DNA of 64,000 nucleotides, from assembly GCA_034925865.1 (NCBI GenBank), contig JAYFRN010000040.1, forward strand, positions 1 to 64,000. Reading direction: 5' to 3'. The stretch comes from Oscillospiraceae bacterium (GTDB lineage: Bacteria > Bacillota > Clostridia > Oscillospirales > SIG627). Shown piece by piece: positions 16,284 through 25,140 of the stretch. Position numbers and translations under genes: made by a program. Under the pieces are notes generated by a model, which had not been told where the DNA came from, did not search any database, and was given only the letters and a program-made list of their open reading frames with translations. How positions within the stretch are numbered: the stretch's first letter is position 1; each line of letters starts with the position of its first letter.

Positions 16284-17498
16284 TCAGGATACCGGTATTT
16301 GGCTTTTCACATCATATAAATAATAATTACCGGTGTTTAAACTTTGCTTCGTAATTTCAGCGCTTTCCAAATCATTGAAGTGCCACCATTCTGAAGCTAA
16401 TGGTGTCATTCCCGCTTCGGTGCAATATTTCTGCAACAGCAAAGCGGGTTCATTTATTTTGTCGGATAGTATTGCTTTTCTCCATTCTGTGTCAGAACTG
16501 GATATTATGGGATTTTCAAAAATGACAGATGCGGAGCTTAATTCATGAATGTTTGTCGGCATTTCATATTCCTGATAGGATTCGATATGCGAATATATAT
16601 AATCGCCCGTAATAGCGGTTACTTTATTTATTACTTTGCCAAGACCGGCATCAATGGCATACCCTTTCTGATGATTGGAGACCCCCCTTGCCATAAACCA
16701 ACCCATTGACCAAGGCGGGGTATTGATTCCTGCATTGACATCTGCATCTGCAGCCGCCAACTGATTCAGACCGGAAACAACCAGCTGCTGAACATCATAG
16801 GGACGGAAACCTTCATAAATTATTATTGTATTTCCTTCTGCCAGCGCCGCTTGCTGTGCTGCACAGATTTTTAAAGCCATTGGATAAAGAACAGGAACGA
16901 TATATTCTTCTCTGCCTAACCTTTGATTATAGCTATAGGCATCATAAAGCTTTTTTCCGGTAATATTCGGAATATCCTTTCCCGATGATTTCATTTCAGA
17001 CGCAGAAGCATTATCAATATTGTAAATAATGGATGGTATTATATCAGGTAAATTAATAAAGCAATACTTGCGCATAACCCATCCGGTTACGGTATCGGTA
17101 TTAATTTGCCACCATTCGCCAAATTCGTTTAAAATTTCAAACGCCTGACCGGAGATCAATGAACCGAGAACTGCTGAATCGATGGATGTATCTTCATAAA
17201 TATTCAAACTGACAGACGCGTATCCACTTGCCCCGTTTATCGGTAATTCAAATTCTCCTCCAGAATACAAATAATCAATATATTCTTTTTCCACCGCTAT
17301 ATCGCTTTCGTATGTTGATAAAGTTGATGTATTTGTATCCGGTTGAATGAAACTTAAATCATCAAGCGGAGAGATTGTTTTATCGAAAGCTAAACAATCG
17401 TTTAGGGATTGTTTTACTGTTTGCTGACAAGCGGAAAAAAAGAATGTTTCAAATAATACCGCAAATATTACAAAAATTATCCTTATTCTTATTCTCAT
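16284..17498 (-). CDS. SH3-domain lipoprotein peptidase, M15 family (D-Ala-D-Ala dipeptidase/carboxypeptidase type)
   Basis: The 404-residue protein has a lipobox signal (FFSAC), a short linker, one SH3-like domain (about residues 85-150, with YEDTSIDSAVLGSLISGQAF and GWVMRKYCF) and an M15D peptidase domain. Catalytic signatures are EGFRPYDVQ (Arg), SNHQKGYAIDAG (zinc His and Asp) and SEWWHF (Glu and zinc His). These are the VanX/DdpX-type zinc ligands. It should trim D-Ala ends of peptidoglycan stems outside the membrane. The TraX-like gene lies 6 bases upstream. No resistance cluster (vanH, vanA) is present, so a housekeeping or remodelling role is more likely than vancomycin resistance. 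Confidence 0.9.
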   Translation of the reverse strand: MRIRIRIIFVIFAVLFETFFFSACQQTVKQSLNDCLAFDKTISPLDDLSFIQPDTNTSTLSTYESDIAVEKEYIDYLYSGGEFELPINGASGYASVSLNIYEDTSIDSAVLGSLISGQAFEILNEFGEWWQINTDTVTGWVMRKYCFINLPDIIPSIIYNIDNASASEMKSSGKDIPNITGKKLYDAYSYNQRLGREEYIVPVLYPMALKICAAQQAALAEGNTIIIYEGFRPYDVQQLVVSGLNQLAAADADVNAGINTPPWSMGWFMARGVSNHQKGYAIDAGLGKVINKVTAITGDYIYSHIESYQEYEMPTNIHELSSASVIFENPIISSSDTEWRKAILSDKINEPALLLQKYCTEAGMTPLASEWWHFNDLESAEITKQSLNTGNYYLYDVKSQIPVS

Positions 17499-17504
17499 AT
17501 CAAG

Positions 17505-18236
17505 CTACCCCAAAAGATTAGAAATATATGGGATCAACAGTTTAATCAGATATAGCATTATAAGATGTACAGGATAGAAAATATAAAAGAACCATGTAAT
17601 GAACTTAGATTTCTTTCCTCGCTCACCATTATACAACGCTAAAACCGGAATGGCAAGGAAAATACCAAGCTGATACCAATGAGGATATCCCTTGTGAGAC
17701 GGTCCGAAATTTATATATGTAGGAATGAGATGACAGATAACTCCAACTGTACAAAATCCGAGCATTTGTTTTTTGAAGTCACCGTAGAACAGACCAAATA
17801 CAACAATCCAAAGTACGGCAACGTAATTCCAGTTTGCGGTAACAGATAAAGCACAGCACAAGGCTAAAACAAATAATTTTACAACAAAGTGAAGCCTATC
17901 ACTCTTAACTGCGGTAAGTGCAATTAATCCAAGCGCAAGTCCCCATATTATACTGGTGGCTTGAAAGAATTTAAAACCGAAGTATAAATTGTATGGCAAA
18001 TGCGATATAACGGCAAATATCAGAAGACGTGTGATATATTTCTTTATGTTTGAAGTGTGATGATAACCTTCGGCTATCATATAACACATTATCGGAGCGG
18101 CAATACGTCCGGGAATATGAAGAATAAGCCCGATCAGAGTATTGTGTGATATAAAGCCGGTGACAACATGATCGAAGAACATAGCAATAATAGCTATGAT
18201 TTTTAATTGGTTAGAGTTAAAACTCCATTTTTTCAT
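17505..18236 (-). CDS. TraX family integral membrane protein
   Basis: The 243-residue protein opens with NSNQLKIIAIIAMFFDHVV, the TraX family hallmark, and has about eight membrane segments. Conserved features include HIPGRIAAPIMCYMIAEGYH and a C-terminal FYIFYPVHLIMLYLI. In the F plasmid TraX acetylates pilin; chromosomal homologues in Clostridia are thought to be membrane acyltransferases acting on surface polymers. It is in an operon with the M15 peptidase (6-base gap). Confidence 0.9.
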   Translation of the reverse strand: MKKWSFNSNQLKIIAIIAMFFDHVVTGFISHNTLIGLILHIPGRIAAPIMCYMIAEGYHHTSNIKKYITRLLIFAVISHLPYNLYFGFKFFQATSIIWGLALGLIALTAVKSDRLHFVVKLFVLALCCALSVTANWNYVAVLWIVVFGLFYGDFKKQMLGFCTVGVICHLIPTYINFGPSHKGYPHWYQLGIFLAIPVLALYNGERGKKSKFITWFFYIFYPVHLIMLYLIKLLIPYISNLLG

Positions 18237-18617
18237 TATCTATATCCTGTGTTATTTCATATCATGATTTTTAAGCTTGTTAGGTTATAAATGTTTTCAG
18301 AGGCTATTATAATCGGATTGATTATAACAGAAAAACGTGAATATTTCAACTATCATTTTAGTTTTTATAAATTCGTCAGCTGGATATGGAATCAGTGAAA
18401 AATTTCGCTTTTATATAAGTTCAGTATCGTTTTTAAAAGAATAGAATGTTTTGTTTGAATTGAAATTTTGTAAATATATGATATAATATAAAAAATACAA
18501 CCGAATAAAGTAGTGAATAAAGAGGAAATTGAAAAGTTTAATAAATATATATTTAATTGATTTGATGAGCATATTATGTTATATTCGGAATATACTAAGA
18601 TATATATATATTAAATA

Positions 18618-18791
18618 ATGGTAGATTACAATACTAGCGGCACCGGATTAACAAAAGCTCAAGAACAGCAAATGATTAGTCGAGCAGCAAGCACATACAG
18701 TAATAAAGATTTACCGATGGTTCAAGTGTGGACAGATAAAGGTGTAATATTTGGAGGTAAAAAATATGAGATTTTGGTGCGAGTGCGGTGA
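18618..18791 (+). pseudogene. Probable toxin-tail remnant of a polymorphic-toxin type protein
   Basis: A 57-codon frame encodes GLTKAQEQQMISRAASTYSN and ends in YEILVRVR. A stop codon two codons before the ATG and the absence of a ribosome binding site suggest it is the 3' end of a larger lost gene. Its end overlaps the start of the next small gene by 26 bases, the arrangement seen for toxin C-termini and their immunity genes. No toxin fold is recognised; the call is inferred from layout. Confidence 0.4.
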
Positions 18792-19008
18792 AGTATTATC
18801 AAATTCACAAAACCCTGATATTGATTTTATGATATATTCGGATAAAGAATGGTTAAGTATAGTCGAGGATGAGGGAATTACCAATCCATTACTTATTCCT
18901 TATCCATAACATACAGCATGGCTATGCCCTAAGTGTAAAAGGATTCATATTTGGAAAACAGGTTCAACAGAACGTGTAGCTTTATATGAGTTTGTTAAAA
19001 CTAAATAA
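18766..19008 (+). pseudogene. Small zinc-ribbon-like gene with an in-frame stop (possible immunity gene)
   Basis: GGAGG (18753-18757) lies 8 bases before the ATG at 18766. The frame encodes MRFWCECGEVLSNSQNPDID, meets TAA at 18907-18909 and remains open in the same frame through AWLCPKCKRIHIWKT to a TAA at 19006. The CxC...CPKC pairs suggest a zinc ribbon or related small fold. Coding character on both sides of the stop points to a single nonsense mutation in an 81-codon gene. The overlap with the preceding remnant suggests an immunity role. Confidence 0.5.
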
Positions 19009-19112
19009 TAAACACATCTCCATTATCATTAACGTTGTTAGGCGTTAGAAAAAATGCCAGCGCTCATAATAAACTCTGAACCAACACTAAATCCAAAAAT
19101 GCTGTTAAAATA

Positions 19113-19150
19113 GAAAAAGTCTTGATTCAATTAAAAATCAAGACTTTTTC
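19113..19150 (-). terminator. Terminator beyond tRNA-Arg
   Basis: gaaaaagtcttgatt pairs perfectly with aatcaagactttttc. It lies 2 bases after the encoded CCA end of tRNA-Arg on the minus strand, and the stem itself ends in a T run. Confidence 0.88.
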
Positions 19151-19151
19151 C

Positions 19152-19228
19152 TGGTACGCCGTAAGGGATTCGAACCCCCGACCTTTTGGTTCGTAGCCAA
19201 ACACTCTATCCAACTGAGCTAACGGCGC
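19152..19228 (-). tRNA. tRNA-Arg (anticodon ACG)
   Basis: The minus strand folds into a standard 77-base cloverleaf with the CCA end encoded. The anticodon loop is CTACGAA between TTTGG and CCAAA. The D-arm (AGCTCAGTTGGATAGAGT) and T-loop GGTTCGAATCC are typical. The ACG anticodon (probably read as ICG) serves CGU/CGC/CGA. Confidence 0.95.
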
Positions 19229-19434
19229 GTTTTTCGGAACCACTGTATGATATCACTTTTAGACCTGTTTGTCAAGGGCTTTTAGAAAAAAACTGATGAA
19301 AATGCCCAATATGCAAATTTCCAAAGCAAATTCCACAGTGGAATATATGGGCTTTTCTCTATTATAAACGATATAATTAAATCGCTATTTATATAATAAA
19401 TACCGATTAAATTATAAAGCCGCGTATCTTATTA

Positions 19435-19465
19435 TCAGGGGAGCCTTATTTAAAGGCTCCCCTGA
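19435..19465 (-). terminator. Hairpin following nifJ
   Basis: tcaggggagcctt pairs perfectly with aaggctcccctga across four bases. It lies 7 bases after the nifJ stop. There is no strong U-tract, so termination may be partial or the hairpin may protect the 3' end. Confidence 0.65.
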
Positions 19466-19472
19466 AAACATA

Positions 19473-22400
19473 TTACTTATAAAGCTCCGCGAGCTTTGTG
19501 AGTCTTTCATATTTTGCCTTGGAGTTTGCTTCCGCTTTGGAGAACAGTTCTGTGGCTCTTTCGGGGAACGCCTGTTGCAGACGGCTATAGCGTGTTTCGC
19601 TTTCGATGAAGTCGATATAGCTTCCGGTCGGTTCCTTGCTGTCAAGCGTGAAGGGAGATTTGCCTTCGGCTTTGAGAGAAGGATTGAACCTGAACAGTTG
19701 CCAATATCCGGCTTCGACGGCGCGTTTCATTTCGCTTTGGCAGTTATTCATACCGCCCTTGATACCGTGCATTTCGCATGGAGAATATCCAATCACGATC
19801 GACGGACCCGGATAAGCTTCCGCTTCGGCAAGAGCTTTTATCGTCTGGTTCATATCTGCGCCCATAGCAATCTGCGCGACATAAACATAACCGTAGCTCA
19901 TCGCAATCTGAGCGAGATCCTTTTTACCGATGGACTTGCCGGCTGCCGCAAACTGAGCGACCTGACCGATTTGGCTGGCCTTGGATGCCTGTCCGCCGGT
20001 GTTGGAATACACCTCAGTGTCGAAGATCATAATGTTGACGTTTTCACCGGATGCGATAACGTGATCAAGACCGCCGTATCCGATATCGTATGCCCATCCG
20101 TCGCCGCCGAAGATCCAGACAGATTTCTTTGAGAGATAATCCTTCTCATCGAGAATCTTCTTTTCAAGTGTGCAGCAATCGCATTCGTTCTTACATACAT
20201 TTTCCTGAAGCATTGACACAAGAGCCTTGGTTGCGCCTTCGTTCTCTTTTCCGTTGTCTGCGGTATCGAGGAATTTTCTGAGAATGGCTTTCATTCCCTC
20301 GTCCTCGTATTTGGCTTCAAGCTCTTTTACATAACCAATCAACTTTTCACGAATGGTTTTTTGTCCGAGATAAATGCCGAGGCCATGCTCTGCATTGTCT
20401 TCGAAAAGGCTGTTTGCCCATGCCGGACCTTTTCCGCTTTCACGATTGACGGTATAAGGAGTGGCGGGCGCACTGCCGCCCCAAATGGAGCTGCATCCGG
20501 TCGCGTTGGAAATATACATTCTTTCGCCAAAGAGCTGTGTGATCAAGCGGGCATATGAGGTTTCGGCGCATCCTGCGCAGGAGCCTGAGAATTCGAGCAG
20601 CGGCTGATTGAACTGGCTGCCCTTGACGGTAGTCTCGGCAAACGGAAGTTCTTTCTTTGCTACCTTGGCAACTGCGTAATCAAACGCTGTCTGTTGATCC
20701 GCCTGGCTTTCCTGAGAAACCATTTTGAGAGCTCTCTTTTCAGGTTTAGTCGGGCAGATATTGACGCAGAGACCGCATCCCATGCAGTCGAGCGGGCTGA
20801 TGGCAATGCTGAATTTATAGTTTTCGCATCCTTTTCCGATCATCTTTGCGGTAAACTTTGTGGATGCCGGAGCGTTTGCCGCTTCATTGGCGTCCATTGC
20901 AAAAGGACGGATCGTTGCGTGCGGGCAGACATACGAGCACTGATTGCACTGTATGCAGTTTTCAGGAATCCATTCCGGAACGTCAACGGCGACGCCGCGC
21001 TTTTCATATGCGGCCGCGCCCTGCGGGAATGTACCGTCCACATGATCGATAAATGCGGAAACAGGAAGGCTGTCGCCGTTCATCTTCGATACAGGAATTA
21101 CAATGTTCTTTACGAATTTAACAAGCTCCGGACGGTTGCCTTCAACATTATCAACGCATTTATCAATAGCGATGGTCTTCCATGCTTCGGGAATATCAAC
21201 CTTTACTATCGCATCTACGCCCGCGTCAATAGCCTTATAATTCATTTCAACGATCGCTTCGCCCTTCTTGAGATAGGACTTCTTTGCGGCGTATTTCATA
21301 TAGTCAATAGCTTCCTTGATCGGCATGACATTTGCGAGTGCGAAGAAAGCTGACTGAAGAATCGTGTTTGTGCGTTTGCCCATTCCGATTTCACGTGCTT
21401 TATCAATTGCGTTGACGATATAGAATTTTACGTCGTTATTCGCGATATAGCGCTTTGCTTCAGCGGGCATATGCTTTTCAATCTCCTCAGGTGTCCACTG
21501 GCAGTTGAGCAGGAATGTGCCGCCGGGCTTTACATCGTTGACAATCTTATATCCCTTAATTATATAGGAGGGATTATGGCATGCGACGAAATTGGCCTTT
21601 GTGATATAGTAAGAGCTTTTAATGGGCTTGTCTCCGAATCTCAGGTGAGAGATCGTCACGCCGCCCGTCTTTTTGGAGTCATACTGGAAATAAGCCTGTA
21701 TGAATTTTTCGGTATGATCGCCGATGATTTTTATTGAGTTCTTGTTTGCGCCGACGGTTCCGTCTCCGCCAAGCCCCCAGAACTTACAGGATATCGTGCT
21801 CTTCGCGCTTGTGTCAGGCGAGGGCTTTTCCTCGAGAGAAAGACCGGTGACGTCGTCTACGATTCCGATTGTGAAGTTTGTTTTCGGCTTTTCGGACTTG
21901 AGATTTTCAAAAACAGAGAATATGCTGGAGGGAGGAGTATCCTTTGAGCCAAGTCCATAACGTCCTCCGCAAATTTTTACATCGCTGCCGCAGGCGTTGA
22001 GAGCCGCGACAACATCAAGAAAGAGCGGTTCGCCGATTGCGCCCGGTTCTTTGGTTCTGTCAAGAACGGCGATCTTCTTCGCGGTCTTCGGAATAGCCTC
22101 AAAGAGCTTTTCCGAGACAAACGGACGGTATAGACGGACTTTTACAAGGCCGACCTTTTCGCCGGCAGCGAGCATATAGTCGATCACCTCTTCGGCGACG
22201 TCACATATGCTGCCCATAGCGATGATAACTCTGTCGGCATCCGGAGCGCCGTAATAGTTGAAGAGCTTATAATCTGTGCCGATGCGTTTATTTACCTGAT
22301 TCATATAATCTTCCACTATTGCGGGAAGAGCCTGATAATATTTATTGCATGCTTCACGGTGCTGGAAGAAGATATCTCCGTTTTCGGCGGAGCCGCGGAG

Positions 22401-23042
22401 AATCGGATGCTCCGGGTTAAGAGCTCGCGCACGGAAAGCGCGGACCGCATCCTTATCTATCATTTCTTCAAGCTCGTTATAATCCCAAACTTCGATTTTC
22501 TGGATTTCGTGAGATGTACGGAATCCGTCGAAGAAGTTGATGAACGGAACTCTGCTTTTGATAGTGGAAAGGTGCGCGACAGCGCCGAGATCCATAACTT
22601 CCTGCGGATTTGATTCCGCAAGCATTGCATAACCCGTCTGACGGCATGCGTAAACGTCTGAATGGTCGCCAAATATATTAAGCGCATGAGAGGCAACGCA
22701 TCTTGCTGAAACGTGAATTACGTTCGGAAGAAGCTCGCCGGCTATCTTATACATATTGGGGATCATAAGAAGCAGACCCTGAGAAGCGGTATAGGTCGTG
22801 GTTAGCGCGCCGGCTGCAAGGCTGCCGTGTACGGTTCCCGCGGCGCCGGCTTCGGACTGCATCTCCATGACTCTGACTTTTTCTCCGAAAATATTTTTGA
22901 GCCCGGTGGCGGACCATGAGTCGGTCAGCTCAGCCATGACGCTCGAAGGTGTGATCGGATATATGGAAGCAACTTCGGTAAAGGCGTAGCTTACGTGCGC
23001 CGCGGCCGTATTGCCGTCCATCGATATCTTTTTTCTAGACAT
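19473..23042 (-). CDS. nifJ: Pyruvate:ferredoxin (flavodoxin) oxidoreductase, single-chain
   Basis: The 1189-residue enzyme oxidises pyruvate with CoA to acetyl-CoA and CO2 and passes electrons to ferredoxin. It is the central step of anaerobic sugar fermentation in the cytoplasm. The N-terminus has DGNTAAAHVSYAFTEVASIYPITPSS (domain I). Two [4Fe-4S] ferredoxin motifs are CIQCNQCSYVCP (about residue 699) and CMGCGLCVNICP (about 752). The thiamine diphosphate-binding region is GGDGWAYDIGYGGLDHV (about 980). The length is the usual 1170-1190 for this fused form. AGGAGG lies before the ATG. It stands alone between tRNA-Arg and a lipoprotein gene. Codon use is visibly richer in G and C than its neighbours, as expected for a highly expressed gene. 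Confidence 0.98.
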   Translation of the reverse strand: MSRKKISMDGNTAAAHVSYAFTEVASIYPITPSSVMAELTDSWSATGLKNIFGEKVRVMEMQSEAGAAGTVHGSLAAGALTTTYTASQGLLLMIPNMYKIAGELLPNVIHVSARCVASHALNIFGDHSDVYACRQTGYAMLAESNPQEVMDLGAVAHLSTIKSRVPFINFFDGFRTSHEIQKIEVWDYNELEEMIDKDAVRAFRARALNPEHPILRGSAENGDIFFQHREACNKYYQALPAIVEDYMNQVNKRIGTDYKLFNYYGAPDADRVIIAMGSICDVAEEVIDYMLAAGEKVGLVKVRLYRPFVSEKLFEAIPKTAKKIAVLDRTKEPGAIGEPLFLDVVAALNACGSDVKICGGRYGLGSKDTPPSSIFSVFENLKSEKPKTNFTIGIVDDVTGLSLEEKPSPDTSAKSTISCKFWGLGGDGTVGANKNSIKIIGDHTEKFIQAYFQYDSKKTGGVTISHLRFGDKPIKSSYYITKANFVACHNPSYIIKGYKIVNDVKPGGTFLLNCQWTPEEIEKHMPAEAKRYIANNDVKFYIVNAIDKAREIGMGKRTNTILQSAFFALANVMPIKEAIDYMKYAAKKSYLKKGEAIVEMNYKAIDAGVDAIVKVDIPEAWKTIAIDKCVDNVEGNRPELVKFVKNIVIPVSKMNGDSLPVSAFIDHVDGTFPQGAAAYEKRGVAVDVPEWIPENCIQCNQCSYVCPHATIRPFAMDANEAANAPASTKFTAKMIGKGCENYKFSIAISPLDCMGCGLCVNICPTKPEKRALKMVSQESQADQQTAFDYAVAKVAKKELPFAETTVKGSQFNQPLLEFSGSCAGCAETSYARLITQLFGERMYISNATGCSSIWGGSAPATPYTVNRESGKGPAWANSLFEDNAEHGLGIYLGQKTIREKLIGYVKELEAKYEDEGMKAILRKFLDTADNGKENEGATKALVSMLQENVCKNECDCCTLEKKILDEKDYLSKKSVWIFGGDGWAYDIGYGGLDHVIASGENVNIMIFDTEVYSNTGGQASKASQIGQVAQFAAAGKSIGKKDLAQIAMSYGYVYVAQIAMGADMNQTIKALAEAEAYPGPSIVIGYSPCEMHGIKGGMNNCQSEMKRAVEAGYWQLFRFNPSLKAEGKSPFTLDSKEPTGSYIDFIESETRYSRLQQAFPERATELFSKAEANSKAKYERLTKLAELYK

Positions 23043-23089
23043 TTAAAAATTCCTCCTGAAAAGCAATCATACTTTTTGCCATATATTCT

Positions 23090-23118
23090 ATAATAACATT
23101 ATTCCCGTCGAATGTAAA
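23090..23118 (-). promoter_or_regulatory. nifJ: Candidate promoter of nifJ
   Basis: On the minus strand TTTACA (23118-23113) is followed after 17 bases by TATTAT (23095-23090). The start codon at 23042 is about 48 bases further on. No Rex-type operator was identified. Confidence 0.55.
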
Positions 23119-23300
23119 TATCAGAACCGTAAAAAAACAAAAATTAAAAAAAATTAACCGAATATTTAACATTTTACAGAGGTTTTATGCTATTATTCGA
23201 ACAGTATAATTTAACAGCCGTTTAATAACTCGGCAATTCAATGATTATTTGATTGGCGTTTTATAATAAATAACGTTCAGGCGGAAAGGCATAAGCAAAA

Positions 23301-24407
23301 ATGAAAAAGCTCTTCATCGTCTGCATGGCGGTAATCATATTATTTTCTGTTTATTCATGTGAAAAGACAGCATCCTCACCGTCCTCCATGCCGTCCTCAT
23401 CCGAAACAGGCTCGACTCCGGCAACAGGCCTGACCGTGTCGCCGCTTATTAAGATCGCACCGAAATCCGGTTCAACTGTTCCTTCTCTGCGCTTTTTTAC
23501 AATGGAAAACGGAATATTATATCTCACGGCGTTGGATGACGGATATGTCGCCGGATATTTTGAGCTTAGTTCAAAGCTGATTGCGGACTGTGTCATTAAA
23601 AAGGCCGACGCGAAAAGCGACACACTCTTCAAAACATTTTCTACCGGAAATCGGAAAGCAATATCTGTTTTCGGAGACGAAATATTCATTTCCGACCTGA
23701 TGGGAGACACATATCAGGCCATGGATATAGGCAAGGCGGTTAATTTGAAAAATGCTTTGCTTCGTGACGACACTCAGTTCATATATGAAAACGATTCATA
23801 TATACTTACCGATCTTATTGATCTGCAGCTTGACAGAATTCTTGCAAGAAAAGCAAATCTCGCAAATTATGCCGCTCTGATGACGTTATCAGCCGATGAA
23901 AAAAAGGTCTATTACGCGACCGGCTCAGACGGTAATTATACCGGGTACGCGTATTTCGATTATGGAAACAGCGAGGTGATAGGCGTCGGCATAAAAAATA
24001 TGGCCTTTAATAAATTTGATGAGATTGCTCCCGGACGTGTACTTCTGACCGAGGATAAGCTGTCCGAGACGGTTTATACTTATGTAAACCTCGATTCCGG
24101 CGACACGCGATCGATTACGATTCCTTCTTCAACGTTATATTACGGATATCGCGCCGATTCAAACGGAAAATTACTTGTGGCATACACTTCTTCGGACACG
24201 TCTCATTCCGGCGGAAATATTGATATATATTCATTTTCAGATTGCAGACGCATAGCTTCCGTCGAGCTTAATGAATATAAAACGAATCCGGATATAGCGC
24301 TTACGCTCGACGGCAGATATGTTATTTTTTCCCGCTGGTCGCTTGACAATGACGATAAAGAGGGGGAGCTTATCTGTTACATTGACCTTTTGAATTTGAT
24401 CAAATAA
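23301..24407 (+). CDS. Hypothetical lipoprotein, possible beta-propeller
   Basis: The 368-residue protein has a type II signal peptide with lipobox VYSC, then a Ser/Pro/Thr-rich linker (about residues 22-50). The remaining 310 residues have repeated Asp-Gly turns and beta-strand-like patterns (ALDDGYVAGYFEL, LSADEKKVYYATGSDGN, LTLDGRYVIFSRW) that resemble a WD40/TolB-like propeller. No enzyme signature is visible. It is divergent from nifJ and followed by its own terminator. Confidence 0.75.
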   Translation: MKKLFIVCMAVIILFSVYSCEKTASSPSSMPSSSETGSTPATGLTVSPLIKIAPKSGSTVPSLRFFTMENGILYLTALDDGYVAGYFELSSKLIADCVIKKADAKSDTLFKTFSTGNRKAISVFGDEIFISDLMGDTYQAMDIGKAVNLKNALLRDDTQFIYENDSYILTDLIDLQLDRILARKANLANYAALMTLSADEKKVYYATGSDGNYTGYAYFDYGNSEVIGVGIKNMAFNKFDEIAPGRVLLTEDKLSETVYTYVNLDSGDTRSITIPSSTLYYGYRADSNGKLLVAYTSSDTSHSGGNIDIYSFSDCRRIASVELNEYKTNPDIALTLDGRYVIFSRWSLDNDDKEGELICYIDLLNLIK

Positions 24408-24416
24408 AATATACGC

Positions 24417-24449
24417 GCCGACGCACATTGTACGTCGGCACGTTTTTTT
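24417..24449 (+). terminator. Rho-independent terminator of the lipoprotein gene
   Basis: gccgacg pairs with cgtcggc over a 9-base loop and is followed by seven T. It starts 10 bases after the stop codon. Confidence 0.88.
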
Positions 24450-24735
24450 ATAACCAAAAAAACAGAAGCCTTTTCACGGATTTTTATGGGATTTTGTTTG
24501 ATAATTTAATACATTGTATATAGCTCCTAGTTTTTATTCTTGACATCACAACTTTAATTGTGGACAAATCATAAAATTATACCGTAGGGTATTTGCAGAA
24601 ACAATCTCTGTATTTTATTAATTCTCAAAAACATATACGACAGTAAGGAAAGCATGAAATACAATTATTTCAATCAATGGATACTAAATTCCAAAATCAA
24701 TAATTTGAGTTCGAAAACAGCATTTTTTAATAGAC

Positions 24736-24897
24736 ATTAACACTACAAAGAACGAAACGGGTTACGAATAAAAGGCTATATAATAATTTAAGCTGCAGCA
24801 TTAAAAGGCATCGTTTTTCAGTAATATAGTGGCTTGTTACGAAGTTGATTTGTTCGAAATGTTCCGTATAATCTCTATCGTTCGTTGTAGTGTTAAT
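24736..24897. mobile_element. MITE-like element, 162 bp, 20-bp terminal inverted repeats
   Basis: attaacactacaaagaacga at 24736-24755 matches the reverse complement of 24878-24897 at 19 of 20 positions. The interior (gggttacgaataaaagg... to ...gttccgtataatctc) has no ORF. No second copy was seen in this window, and the ends differ from both other repeat families here. Confidence 0.6.
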
Positions 24898-24900
24898 TAA

Positions 24901-25020
24901 AAATGCCCGCCTAAATAAGAGAAAAGCTTCTGGTATATTGTTTTTTTTCTTATAAATAAAATTATTAAATTGCTGTTCTAATAATTACCGTTTTGATAAA
25001 TTTCTCTCAGGGCTGCTTTT
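24901..25020. repeat. Dispersed hairpin repeat, degraded copy
   Basis: The pieces aaatgcccgcctaaataagagaaaagcttctggtatatt and, further on, taataattaccgttttgata and tttctctcag match parts of the family consensus in order. The copy is interrupted and its central hairpin is lost. It lies in the leader of the giant glucan synthase gene. Confidence 0.45.
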
Positions 25021-25140
25021 GAAATGAAGCCCGGATTTTTATATAACCTTGACGGGATATTGCGTTATCCGGTAAAAGCTGCATTTTAAATCAAAATTAT
25101 GTCAATAATAACGTCCGTGATAACCTTTACGGAGATTAAA

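Noticed and set aside
16284..17498. Vancomycin resistance cluster
   Set aside because: The peptidase is VanX-like but has an SH3 domain and lipobox, and vanH, vanA, vanR and vanS are absent.
20694..21353. 219-codon plus-strand frame inside nifJ
   Set aside because: It is antisense to a strongly supported enzyme with high-GC codons; long antisense frames are expected there and no signal precedes it.
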